This document shows positions 22,154 through 32,410 of a DNA stretch of 60,000 nucleotides, piece after piece. The stretch is from Bolinopsis microptera (Eukaryota; Ctenophora; Tentaculata; Lobata; Bolinopsidae). The stretch covers positions 5,420,483 to 5,480,482 of the forward strand of contig NC_087077.1 of the NCBI RefSeq assembly GCF_026151205.1, written 5' to 3'. The notes under the pieces are model-generated. The model ran no database searches. It was not told the origin of the DNA and saw nothing but the letters and a program-made list of their open reading frames with translations. Each line of letters starts with the position of its first letter. Position 1 is the first letter of the stretch. The translations under genes and the position numbers were made by a program.

Positions 22154-23073
22154 TTAGTACGGAAAATGTTTCACCCTGGGATTTTTAAATGCCTTAATGT
22201 TGGGGTGAGCTTGAAGGAGCAGGTCTTCTAGATCTTCTTCAGAATAATTATCAGCAAGGTTAGCAACAGAGATTGTGGGCAAACTTTCTGGTGGCTGGTG
22301 CGTTTTTATTTCTGGAAGTTGCTGGGATACCTTCTTGACAAGATTTTCCCTGTCAGCCGTTGTCGGACACACAACCACAATTTCCCCTTTCTTGTTGACA
22401 TACCGTTTGTCAGCATGAATGGCGTTGTCTTTGATGATTATGTCAACATCTTTGCGATCTTGATCTTGATTTTCTGGTGTTTTGCTGGACATGATTAATA
22501 CAGAGCGATATGAAGGGGCAAACTGGTGCTGGAGATGAAGGAGAAGAAATTTCAGTTATGTCTGGAGATGTTTTCATATTCACCAACTTTCATAAGTAAA
22601 CCCTTCATGTCCTCCATAGATTGGGTCAGATTATCTACTCGCCTGTCAATCAGGTCGACTTTACTTTCGGCACTGACTGCGGAGTTCTGTTCAGAGTGTG
22701 TCTTGCAGACATTACACACAAACGTAAAAGTCCAAATCTGGAAACTGTTAACACCCGTGGTTGCGTTTCTGTCGGAATATGCTTTGAAGAAAGTGCGAGG
22801 ACAGATTACATCAGTATTAATCCTATCTTTATCAGCATCTCGACAAACAGCATGAAATGACGATTTACACAAAAAGCAGGTAAGAGCAGTGTTATTAGCT
22901 TGAGCATCATTACAGGTGTTACAAGTGCCGTCTTTGATGTAGGCAAACTGGTATTGAAGAGTGTTACCTTGTCGCTGATGAGTACTTTCAGAGGATGTGG
23001 ATGAGTTCAGGAAAGGTGCGAAACGTTGCGGGGATAACATATCTTCGCTAACATTCCCGTCATTCTTTGGCAT
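22154..23073 (-). CDS. LINE ORF1 fragments with PHD-like zinc finger
   Basis: The frame 23073-22552 (173 residues) starts MPKNDGNVSE and contains a Cys/His cluster (CNTCN, CFLC, FHAVC, then CNVC) like the PHD/ESCRT-type finger found in CR1-family ORF1 proteins. The frame 22492-22154 (112 residues) continues with an RRM-like stretch (IVVVCPTTADRENLVKKV). A stop or frameshift separates the two. It is a nucleic-acid-binding chaperone by family; inactive here. Confidence 0.65.
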
Positions 23074-23306
23074 AACATCCTGTAACGAGATTGAGGACTT
23101 TAATTCTATACAGGTGCCATACTTAATGGAAATGATTATAGATCAGCCAGTCCAGAAACTAATGTTAATTGTGGAGGCTCACATAATTATACCAGTAGAC
23201 CGTCATCAAATAAGATAATTAACACAGACAGTCCCTCCCTCCCCACAGACAGTTCGTTAGAACTAGCTCCTTAGAATTGTGAGACCGAGGTAGTACCGCT
23301 GTACTA

Positions 23307-23815
23307 CCTTACAAGACATATTTATAACGAACGAAATGTGGCGGTTTTCCGAAAATTTCGCCATATTTTCGGACCGCCAAAATTTCGGTCGTCGTAATAG
23401 AATCCGTCGCATTATCTTTTAGCTTATTTCAATGACTGTGCCTTTACTGCTTTATTTTGTTTCTAAAAAGTAATATCAAGTAAAATAAATAAATAAATTC
23501 TGGCATCTTGGGACAAATTATTACCACACCAATGACAAATTGAATGTCAAGCAATACAGTTTAAATTTGCATTAAAATACATGTACTATGTGCTAACATG
23601 AAAGTCTTACAGTCTTAATACAGACTAAGTTTGAACATGATTTTACCGAATTTCAGAAATTTCCTTACTGCTTACTGTCACAAAAAATGATTAACAATAC
23701 CCTTATTTTCTGTGACGTCCGAAATTTGACGGTTTTTGTTCAATTTCGCCATATTTTCGGACCGCCAAAATTTCGGTCGTCGCAAATTGGTCCGCCACAA
23801 AAAAGTCTTGTAAGG
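23307..23815. mobile_element. 509-bp MITE with CCTTACAAGAC termini and TA duplication
   Basis: The ends are perfect inverted repeats (CCTTACAAGAC ... GTCTTGTAAGG) flanked by TA on both sides (23305-23306 and 23816-23817), as for Tc1/mariner-type MITEs. Inside, a segment of about 45 bp (TTTCGCCATATTTTCGGACC and onward) occurs twice in direct orientation, near each end. No coding sequence. It sits about 100 bp upstream of the galectin-like copy 2 start. Confidence 0.8.
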
Positions 23816-23828
23816 TATATAATATAAA
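23815..23828 (+). promoter_or_regulatory. Candidate TATA element of galectin-like copy 2
   Basis: GTATATAATATAAA begins at the exact right edge of the MITE and lies about 92 bp before the ATG at 23920. If used, the MITE directly abuts the core promoter. Confidence 0.3.
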
Positions 23829-23919
23829 GAACTACTCCTTAACTAACCACTTGAAAGTTTCATTCTGGCCCGGTGGTTTTAGTTTCTGTCAGTGTCCTTG
23901 GAAGGAATCAGTTCTATAA

Positions 23920-24421
23920 ATGTTGCTAGCACTTGCATTATTAACATTTGTTGGTCTTGTTAAATCTTTGAACTTTCTGGAGGTCCCACTGAAGGTTGAT
24001 AATATAGAAGAGCCTATTTTCTCTGTTGGTGTGGGCACAAGATTCGTGTTCTACGGAGTTTATGAGAGCGAACCTTCGAGTGAACATTTAGCCTCGGTTA
24101 GGTTATATGACAGTGCAAGTAATAAAGTGTTCGTATTGCAACTGAGGTTTAACTACAGAGAAGCACCTTATGGAAGCGAGTTTGATTACGTCCTAGTCAG
24201 CAGTTGGTATAATGGTACCTGGGCAGTAAAGCTCAAGAAAAGATATAGCTTTCCGATGGACCTGGAAGATGGACTAGAGATTGAGATCCTGCTTGAAGTA
24301 ACACAGGATACGTATGAGGTCATTATAAACGGAGTAAAGTCAACAGAGTCCATGATAAATAGCAGGGAAAATGTGGAGTACTTTAAGAGCAAGAAAATAG
24401 CAGTAAAAAGTTCTCCCAACT
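23920..24421 (+). pseudogene. Galectin-like copy 2, 5' part, interrupted by a 6.7-kb insertion
   Basis: The frame starts with a strong leader (MLLALALLTFVGLVKS) and follows copies 1 and 3 through FLEVPLKV, LQLRFNY and FPMDLEDGLEIEILLEVTQD to KSSPN. At 24421 the coding sequence meets 29 consecutive G residues; the frame continues as polyglycine into non-homologous DNA and stops at 24543. The missing C-terminal codons (NFTFKTAIQMTKIGE) are found at 31162-31210. The gene is split by an insertion, with CCCAACT duplicated on both sides. The N-terminal half differs from copies 1 and 3 more than the C-terminal half does, which suggests an older duplication followed by gene conversion. Confidence 0.8.
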
Positions 24422-24559
24422 GGGGGGGGGGGGGGGGGGGGGGGGGGGGGTCCAACCCGATCATTCCGATCATTCCGATCCCGATTTTGGCCTCATCAAC
24501 CCTCATATCGGAAAAATCGGGAAAATTTAAATCTTCCCTCTGAGGTTTCTAGGCGATAT

Positions 24560-25110
24560 AGGTAGCTATTTCTGTACTTAAATATGACAAGAAATCGATT
24601 GGTGGTGGTCCCAGAATCCCAAAATGGTTTCTTGTTCCAAACAAGAATTGTTTCGTCCGAAAATCAACACATTGTCGTATCAACTCTTGTTTGACAGAAA
24701 CATCCACCCCGGTCCACAATTGAAACTTTGAAAGAGGTACGGTTGGTAATTACAATCGTAACAAATAGCGAACACTTTAGTAACTTTTGATTTAAATTGT
24801 CTCCACAATTTGTAACAGGCTATCTGCAGAAATGGGTAGCACGGTTAATGACCATGGTCCTTTCTCAAACTTCCAATCCTCAGTTAGATACAAAGAATAG
24901 TCTACACAATTTTTAATAACATTAAAAGGGATGAAAATCACTTTATTTGTCAAAATCTTTATTTATCATGTACCAACTTTTCCATAGTACTGGAGAGTAA
25001 GACTCTGTTAAACAACAAAATTCTCGAGCACATTTTGAGTCAGTAACAGTAACATGTCAATATGTTACAGACTCAAATGCGTTTAAAAACATTTTAGTAA
25101 CAATAAATTG
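24560..25110. other. Non-coding left part of the insertion
   Basis: Unique-looking AT-rich sequence between the terminal repeats and the purine satellite. No coding frame was recognised. Confidence 0.4.
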
Positions 25111-25114
25111 TGTA

Positions 25115-28100
25115 AACTGATGAAGAGGAGGAGGAGGATTGAAGAGGAGGAGGACTGAGGAGGAGGAGGAGAAGGAGGAAGACTGAGGAGGAGGAGGACT
25201 GGGGAGGACTGAGGAGGAGGAGAAGGACCGAGGAGGACCGAAGAGGAGGAGGACTGAAGAGGAGAGGGAGGACTGATGAAGAGGAGCAGGATTGGTGAGG
25301 AGGAGGAGGAGGAGGAGAAGGAGGAGAAGGAGGAGAAGGAGGAGGACTGAGGACGGGGAGGAGGAGGACGACGACTAAGAGGACGCGAAGACTAAGGACG
25401 AGGAGGAAGACGAGAGCGAGGACGAGGAGGAGGACTGAGGAGGAGGACTGATAAGAATGAGAAGGAGGAGAAGGATGAGGACTGAGGATGAGGAGAAAGA
25501 GGTCTGGAGGAGGACTGATGAGGAGGAAGACTGGGGGAGGACTGAGGAGGAGGAAGATGACTAAGAAGGAGGATGAGGAGGAGGACTGAGGATGAAGAGA
25601 AGGAGGACGAGGACGAGGAGGAGGACTGAGGATGAGGAGAAAGTCAGAAAGAGGACTGGAGGAGGACTGATGAGGAGGAAGACTGGGGGAGGACTGAGGA
25701 GGAGGAATAGGACTGAGGAGGAGGAGAAGGAGGAGGACTGAGGAGGAGGACTAAGAATGAGAAGAAGGAGGAGGAGGATGAGGAGGAGGACTGAGGATGA
25801 GGAGGAGGAGAAAGTCAGAAAGAGGACTGGAGGAGGACTGATGAGGAGGAAGACTGGGGGAGGACTGAGGAGGAGAAGGAGGAGGACTGAGGAGGAGGAG
25901 GAGGAGGACTAAGGAGGAGGACTTAGGAGTAAGAGGAGAAGGAGGGGAAGGAAAAAGAGGACTGAGGAAGAGGAGGAGGAGGACTGAGGAGGACGAGAAA
26001 AACTGAGGAGGAGGAGGAGGAGGAGGATGAGGAGGAGGACTTACGAGTAGGAGGAGGACTGGGGACTGGGGAGGAGGAGAACTGAGGAAGAGGACTGAGG
26101 AGGATGAGGACTGAGGAGGAGGAGAAGGAGGAGGACTGGGGAGGACTGAGGAGGACTGAGGAGGAGGATGAAGAGGAGGAGACTGAGGAGGAGGAGGATG
26201 ATGAGGAGGAGGACTGACGAGTAGGAGGAGCACTCAGGAGGACTCAGGAGGAGGCCTGAGGAGGTGGAGGAGGAGGAGTCAAGAGGAGGACTGAAGAGGA
26301 GTAGGAGGACTGATGAGGAGGACTCAGGAGGAGGAGGAGGAGGAGGAGGAGGAGGAGGACTAAGGACGAAAAGGAGGACGAGGACGACTATGTGGAGGAC
26401 TGAGGATGAGGACTGATGAGGAGGACTCAGGAGGAGGAGGAGGAGGAGGAGGAGGACTAAGGACGAAAAGGAGGACGAGGACGACTGAAGAGGAGGACTG
26501 ATTAGGAGAAGGAAGAGGAGAAGGAGGAGGAGGACTGGGGGAGGACTGGGGGAGGACTGAGGAGGAGGAGGAGGACTAAGGAGGAGGATAAGGAGGACGC
26601 AGGAGGAGGATGACTCAGGAGGTGCAAGAGGATGAAGAGGAGGACTCAGGAGGAGGACTGATGAGGAGGAGGAGGAGGAGGACTCCAGAGGAGGAGGACT
26701 AAGGACGAAAAGGAGGACGAGGACGACTATGAGGAGGACTGAGGATGAGGACTGAGGATGAGGACTGATGAGGAGGAAAAGGAGGAGGAGACTGGGGAGG
26801 ATCAGAAGGAGGACTGTTGAGGAGGGGGAGGAGGATGATGAGGAGGACGAGGACGAGGACGAGGAGGATGAGGACGAGGAGGATGAGGACGAGGAGGATG
26901 AGGACGAGGAGGATGAGGACGAGGAGGATGAGGACAAAAACTAAGGACGAAGAGGAGGAGGACGACTGAGGAGGAGGACTGATTAGAAGGAGAAGGAAGA
27001 GGAGAAGGAGGAGGAGGATGAGGAGGAGGACTGAGGAGGAGGAGGAGAAGGAGGAGAATGAGGAGAGTGAGGAGGAGGAGGAGGAGGAGGACTGGGGGAG
27101 GACTGATGAGGAGGAGGAGGACTCAGGACGAGGATGGAGAGGACTCAGGAAGAGGATGACTCAGGAGGAATCAGAAGGTGGAGGAGGATTCAGAGGAGAA
27201 TTTAAAGGAGGAGGACTCAGGAGGAGGCCTGGAGAGGAGGAAGACTGAGGAGGACGAGGACTAAGGACGAGGACGACTGAGGAGGACTGATAAGTAGGAG
27301 AAGATTAGAGGAGGATGAGGACTGAGGAGGAGGAGAAGGGGGAGAATGAGGAGGAGGAGGAGGACTGGGGGAGGACTCAGGAGGAGGAGGGGGACTCAGG
27401 AGGAGGATAGAGAGGACTCAAGAGGAGGATGACTCAGGAGGACTCAGGAGGTGGAGGAGGATCAGGAGGAGGACTGGAGAGGAGGAAGAGGACTGATGAG
27501 GAGGACTAAGGACGAGGATCAGGAGGAGGACGAGGACGACTATGAGGAGGACTGAGGATGAGGACTGATGAGGAGGAGAAGGAGGAGGAGGATAAGGAGG
27601 AGGAGGACTCAGGAGGATGAATCAGGAGGAGGAGAAATCAGGAGGAGGACTCAGGAGGTGGAGGAGGATGAGGAAGATGACTCAGGAGGAGGACTGATGA
27701 GGAATAGGATGAGGAGGACTCCAGAGGAGGACTGAGGAGGAGAAGGACGAGGAGGACTAAGGACGAGGACGACTGAGGAGGAGGACTGATTGGGAGAAGG
27801 AGGAGGATGGGGAGGAGGAATGAGGAGGAGAAGGAGGACTGGGAGTAGGACTGAGTAGGACTGAGGAGGAGGAGGGGGACTGAGGAGGAGGGTGAGGAGA
27901 ACTCAGGAGAAGGAGGAGGACTCAGGATGAAGGCTTAGGAGGAGGAGGAGGACTGATGAGAAGGAGGAGGACTCAGGAGGACTCAGGAGGAGGCCTCAGG
28001 AGGTGGAGGAGGAGGAGTCAAGAGGAGGACTGAAGAGGAGTAGGAGGACTGATGAGGAGGACTCAGGAGGAGGAGGAGGAGGAGGAGGAGGAGGACTAAG

Positions 28101-28590
28101 GACGAAAAGGAGGACGAGGACGACTATGTGGAGGACTGAGGATGAGGACTGATGAGGAGGAGAAGGAGGAGGAGGAGGAGGACTGGGGGAGGACTCAAGA
28201 GGAGGAGGAGGACTCAGGAGGTGGAGGAGGAGGAGTCAAGAGGAGGACTGAAGAGGAGTAGGAGGACTGATGAGGAGGACTCAGGAGGAGGAGGAGGAGG
28301 AGGAGGAGGAGGACTAAGGACGAAAAGGAGGACGAGGACGACTATGAGGAGGACTGAGGATGAGGACTGACGAGGAGGAGAAGGAGGAAGAGGAGGACTG
28401 GGGGAGGACGACTATCAGGGGAGGAGGACTGATGGGGAGAAGGAGGAGGAGGATGGGGAGGAGGAATGAGGAGGAGGGGGACTGAGGAGGAGGGTGAGGA
28501 GGACTGAGGGGAAGGAGGAGGACTCAGGAGGAGGAGTAGTCAGGAGGAGGACTGAAGAGGAGGAGGAAGACTGAGGAGGACATCTAAATG
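25115..28590. repeat. 3.5-kb (GGA)n-type homopurine satellite
   Basis: The plus strand is overwhelmingly A and G in GAGGAG/GAGGACTGA units. Higher-order blocks of about 200 bp recur almost verbatim: around 26243-26420, 27970-28160 and 28205-28370 each run GGTGGAGGAGGAGGAGTCAA, GAAGAGGAGTAGGAGGACTG, GACTAAGGACGAAAAGGAGG and GACGAGGACGACTATG in order. An 18-bp tandem (GAGGATGAGGACGAGGAG) lies at about 26840-26935. Long reverse frames here encode Ser/Pro/Leu-rich repeats and are artefacts of composition. Confidence 0.95.
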
Positions 28591-29189
28591 TTTTGTCTGT
28601 TTTTGTCCGTTTTTGTCCGCCCTACGTTTTGTCCGTTTTGAAAATATAGGGCATAGTACCCAACGGACACAAAACATGATCCCCCAGCCAAACATGTGTT
28701 ACGATACAAATGTACTTGACTATACATTTAAGGTGCAGTGTACTAGTGATAGTATGGTATGTTTAAAGACCAGACCACAAAATATAACCCGGTACCTAGT
28801 GTTGTACTAATACATAATAACAAGTAACAGGGATAAAATTAATGAGCCGAAACAATCGATCTCACGTCAAGAGGCCAAAGCACTCGGGTCTGGGAGTACA
28901 TGACAACTCCAACTAGTAATGAGCATACTAGCCCCTGCAGTGGAAAACACTCTCTCTCTCTCTCTCTGTTTTGGTCAACGGTTTCTGGCCTCCTAGTGAA
29001 GAGGGAGGCCTTCTCGCCGTGCCCACAGAGTGTGACTCCTGCTAGCCACACTCCAGGACTCCCTAAGTATATACAAAAACATAGAATAATAGATATCAAC
29101 GCAACAGACCTCTGGAGTCTCGAAGCTGTTACTACCTTGCTCAGAGCAAACCCACTTCAGATGTTCTTCTTTAGCGGGCAGGCGAGGGA

Positions 29190-29960
29190 CTTCCGAGCAT
29201 GGTCCACACCTGAATATGTATCACTATCTGAGATAGTCCTGTGTGGGTCTAGTGTATGATTGTTTATGAACCTTGGTGTATGTCCTAGATGCTTATCCAA
29301 ATAGATCGTCTCTGTCAAACCTTGTTGACTGTTCCACGAATTTGATAATGTGGTCGAGTTTACTATTGATGGGTTCCTCAATTGTTAGGATGGGTTTACC
29401 AAATATCCTCATTCTAGTTGTCATCAGCTGGATGCATTCACATAGGAAGTGTTGTGATGTTTCTGCTTCCCCTGGGCACTGTTCACAGTCTTGTGTTTCG
29501 AAATTGGAGTTGTTTGCTAACGTCTGGAAGTATGCTAGTGGGCTGTGTCCTGATAGTAGCCATGTTAGCCATCTGATGTGAGTGCCTAGCCTGTGATGTT
29601 AATTTTCTTGTACCTGTTTTTGTTGAGGAAAAATGTTAGTGGGGGTTTTCCTTTATCACTGAGTGCCACCTGTTTAAACTTCTTGATAAGGAGATTGAAG
29701 AGATAATCTTTTATTTGGGTGTTGATTATAGTTCTTTACCGTATACTCCTTCATGTCCTGGAACAAAGTTCTACTCGATGAGAAAACCTAGCGAGTTGAG
29801 TTGGTCTGAGATGTTCAGAACGAACCTGGAGTTAAAATTGGTGCTGTTAAGCGCTTTAAATGCAGCCTGGGAATCTGAGAGGAATTTATGATTGATTGAG
29901 ATCCTAAGTTATATCATTAGTCCAGATACTTGCCATGTATAACGCAAATAGCGGGTACGA
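29190..29960 (-). pseudogene. Non-LTR retrotransposon RNase H / C-terminal remnant
   Basis: Reverse-strand translation gives FLSDSQAAFKALNS (RNase H motif with the catalytic Asp), FVPGHEGVYG (the WVPGHxGIxGNE motif), then HIRWLTWLLSGHSPLAYF and a CEQCPGEAETSQHFLCEC finger, ending FVEQSTRFDRDDLFG and a stop at about 29290. This is the C-terminal order of RNase-H-bearing LINEs of the I/Jockey/R1 type. At least one frameshift (near 29600) and an in-frame stop disable it. It is nested in the 6.7-kb insertion. Confidence 0.75.
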
Positions 29961-29969
29961 TTTCCTCAA

Positions 29970-31030
29970 TGAACCTGAAGAAGGAATATCTGTCCTGAAT
30001 TGATAACATGTAACGTCGAGCTTAAAAATGAATCAAAAGTTCGAGTAAATCGTTAAACGTTGTATGTCCTATTTGCATCCCCTAAGCATTGCATTGATGT
30101 TTATTCCTGGTCCGGTTAGCTTTGCGTCTCAGAACTAAAGAGGTCCACTATGCTTTAATGAGCTAAGCTGTCCACCAGGGTACTGTAGATCTAAGGGTTC
30201 CCCGTGTAATGGGGCAGGCTGTGATAAAGCATCTCTGTAGGATGTCCAAGATGAACTGATTCGAGTGTTGAGAACTTCCGCTGTAGAAACTGAATAGAAC
30301 CAGAAAGGATGTCAGTCAAACTCTGCTGCTACTAGATGATTGTAGAGCGTCCAGTCAAACTTCAATAAAGAGTGTGGCAAAGCTAACCCGGTCCCCTGAA
30401 AAGTGATTACTGGAGGAAGAAGTGCCAGGAATTCTCGTTATCAGTGTGTCCTCGTAGTCAGAGTTGAAATCCCTAATTCTGTCTTATCACGAGCCTGTGT
30501 CTAGCGTGTGTCAGCCCTTACGCATTAGCTGTCTTAACTGAAAAGACCTGAAAAGTGGTTACTGGAGAGAGAAGTGTCAAGACTACTCATTATCAGTGTG
30601 TCCTTGTAGTCAGGATGAGCGAATTGGAATCCCTAGCTCTGTGGTGGGTGACTTCGATGGGACCTGAAAGCTGAAAGAGAATTTCCTGGTGATTTAATAG
30701 CTCTTAGAGCTAGGTATCTGTGTCTAACGTATCGTCATTTGTGTGTGTACTATCTTGTAACCTGATAACTGAAAGAGAAATTTCCTGGTGCTTGGTAGCT
30801 GTTATTGTTGACTTCCTGGTTCCCATGGGAACTTTGAGTTGGCAAGTCCCAACCTTAGTACTCAACAAGAGAGCACACCACCCGTTAGTGCCAACCAGGC
30901 CACACCACGTGGAGGTTCGGAGAGGATTTCGTGACCCCAGTGGAAAACACATTAAACATACTATTGGAATGTCCAATTGGTTCGTTTTCTCATAACAATA
31001 TAGCATATGTAGGGGTTCTGGTTGAATTAT
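29970..31030. repeat. Right interior of the insertion with a diverged tandem duplication
   Basis: A segment of about 100 bp (TGAAAAGTG.TTACTGGAG, then TTATCAGTGTGTCCT.GTAGT) occurs at about 30398-30480 and again at 30549-30640. A second pair (CTGAAAGAGAA.TTTCCTGGTG) is at about 30670 and 30768. No coding frame was recognised. Confidence 0.6.
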
Positions 31031-31161
31031 ATCACTTCTGAGAGGTCTTAGAGATCGATTCTGTTAAATTTCTCAATTTTCCGATTTTTCCGATTTTTCC
31101 GATTCCGATTTTGGCCTCATCAACCCTCATATCGGACATCGGGTTGGACCCCCCCCCCCCC

Positions 31162-31210
31162 AACTTCACCTTCAAGACTGCCATACAGATGACTAAGATA
31201 GGTGAGTCAA
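31162..31210 (+). pseudogene. Galectin-like copy 2, displaced 3' end
   Basis: Immediately after the C-run the sequence encodes NFTFKTAIQMTKIGESI and a stop, colinear with the C-terminus of copies 1 and 3 and continuing from the SSPN at 24420. It is the remainder of the gene split by the insertion. The conserved downstream hairpin follows at 31271. Confidence 0.8.
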
Positions 31211-31270
31211 TTTGATTTAAATGATTTCTGATAAACACTTAAATAGTAAATTAAGAGTGATTTCATAATA

Positions 31271-31330
31271 CACTTATATATTATGGAGCTGATAAATTGG
31301 GAAATTTGTCAGCACACAATATATAAGTTG
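31271..31330 (+). other. Conserved hairpin downstream of galectin-like copy 2
   Basis: ACTTATATATTATGGAGCTG, followed by ATAAAT, pairs with a right arm ATTTGTCAGCACACAATATA then TAAGT. The stem is longer than in copy 1, and its inner part (GCTGA/TCAGC) replaces the GTTGA/TCAAC of copy 1 with pairing kept. The loop again holds TGGGAA. Confidence 0.75.
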
Positions 31331-31387
31331 TAATTAATCATATATTTGTTTTTAAAAAGTTGTAAAAAAATAGGGCTTGTCTCTTAG

Positions 31388-31412
31388 CCCCCACCCCCCC
31401 CCCCCCCCCCCT
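31388..31412. repeat. C-run
   Basis: CCCCCACC followed by C to give 19 consecutive C at 31394-31412, between galectin-like copies 2 and 3. No clear direct repeat flanks it, unlike the run at 18480. Confidence 0.8.
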
Positions 31413-31781
31413 CTGCCTTAAAACTCTCCATTAAACACATGGTCCCGTTAACGCCCTTGTATTCCACCTCACTAGCTCTTTTAACAACATTGCAAGACTA
31501 AGAACTCCTACGTGTGGTTTCTGAACCATCACAGCATTAAGCATGTAAAGGCTACCTAGTACTCACATTGGTTAGACTGTACTAATGTTATTGATAAAGA
31601 TAAAAATACCTCGTGTCAGGAAGTAAAGCAGTATTGTCACGAGGGTACTGATCTGTAATAGCATTGTTCAACCACACGTACACTGAGCTCAGTAACGCAC
31701 CCTTCGTCAGAGAGCAGATAGATTCGTTTACTTTTACTTTTCGTCTGCTTCTTTTCTAGCAATTGGAAACTGGAGGACGCT

Positions 31782-32360
31782 ATGCTACTACTACTACTTG
31801 CATTATGTGCATGTCTTGGTCTTGGAAGATCACAGATCTTTCTAGAGATCCCGTTGAAGATTGAACAAGTTAAACAACCAGTATTCCCTGTCACTGTAGG
31901 CTCAAGATTTGAGTTTACTGGAGTTTACAAGATTGAGCCCTCAAGTAACAGCAATGCACAAGTTCTCCTATACGATGATGACAGAAACCAACCATTGATA
32001 TTACAACTACGGATGAACTACACAGCGGAACCTTTGGGGGGCAACTTGAATTACTTTTTAGTCTCCAGCATGTATGGAAACAAATACGCCTCCGCATCAG
32101 ATTTAGACTTCGAGAAGCGGTTTGACTTTCCGATGGACCTGGAAGATGGACTAGAGATTGAGATCCTGCTTGAAGTTACACAGGATACCTATGAGGTCAC
32201 TATAAACGGAGTAGAGTCAACAGAGTTCATGATAAATAGCAGGGAAAATGTGGAGTACTTCAAGATAAAGACATTGACGGCAATAAGTTCTCCCAACTTC
32301 ACCTTCAAGACTGCTATACAGATGGCTGAGATGGCTATAGGTGAGGCAAGATTACAATAA
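31782..32360 (+). CDS. Secreted galectin-like protein, copy 3 (intact, 192 residues)
   Basis: The product begins with a clear signal peptide (MLLLLLALCACLGLGRS). The rest is one beta-rich domain with galectin-like pattern: VTVGSRFEFTGV (strand after the N-terminal segment), LQLRMNY where galectins have the LHFNPRF strand, and FPMDLEDGLEIEILLEVTQD then YEVTINGV, corresponding to the galectin FPF..G..FEI.I....D.F.V.VNG core. The His, Asn and Arg residues that contact galactose in classical galectins are not obvious, so sugar binding is uncertain. GGNLNY and SSPNFT offer possible N-glycosylation. The sequence just before the stop (ATAG|GTGAGG) looks like a splice donor in all three copies, so the true C-terminus might be in a further exon. 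Confidence 0.6.
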   Translation: MLLLLLALCACLGLGRSQIFLEIPLKIEQVKQPVFPVTVGSRFEFTGVYKIEPSSNSNAQVLLYDDDRNQPLILQLRMNYTAEPLGGNLNYFLVSSMYGNKYASASDLDFEKRFDFPMDLEDGLEIEILLEVTQDTYEVTINGVESTEFMINSRENVEYFKIKTLTAISSPNFTFKTAIQMAEMAIGEARLQ

Positions 32361-32410
32361 ATTGCACAACAAAATCCTTAATAATTACTTAAAAATTGTA
32401 ATTCTGAAAT

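Larger units (their letters stand above)
18690..23250 (-). mobile_element. CR1/L2-type non-LTR retrotransposon, degraded
   Basis: Read on the reverse strand, the element runs ORF1 (23073-22552, with a PHD-like Cys/His cluster CNTCND...CFLCKSSFHAVC), a second ORF1 part (22492-22154), a CCHC-like knuckle near 21860 (CINCSK...HTAF..TCP), the apurinic-type endonuclease start near 21600-21440 (TETWLTS, CRGGGVGI) and a GxFNI motif at about 21270, then the C-terminal RT tail at 19613-18963. The 3' end at about 18690-18710 is a short ATT-type repeat, as in CR1/L2 elements. Frames are broken many times, and the 19.6-21.4 kb part is also corrupted by homopolymer errors, so no intact protein is present. 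Confidence 0.8.
24422..31158. mobile_element. 6.7-kb insertion with G-run/C-run inverted termini
   Basis: Left end: G29 then TCCAACCCGAT. Right end: ATCGGGTTGGA then C-run. These are inverted termini. The host sequence CCCAACT is present at both sides (24415-24421 and 31159-31165), consistent with a target-site duplication of up to 7 bp. A 31-bp core (CCGATTTTGGCCTCATCAAC to CCTCATATCGG) occurs near both ends in the same orientation although the flanking ends are inverted; the core itself begins CCGAT and ends ATCGG. ATCGGAA-type 9-bp repeats flank it. The interior holds a purine satellite and an RNase H remnant but no transposase. I cannot place it in a named superfamily. Confidence 0.6.

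Noticed and set aside
25751-28370. Long Ser/Pro/Leu-rich or Arg/Glu-rich reading frames in the purine satellite
   Set aside because: They follow from the GGA repeat on either strand; no start context, domain or non-repeat sequence supports a protein.
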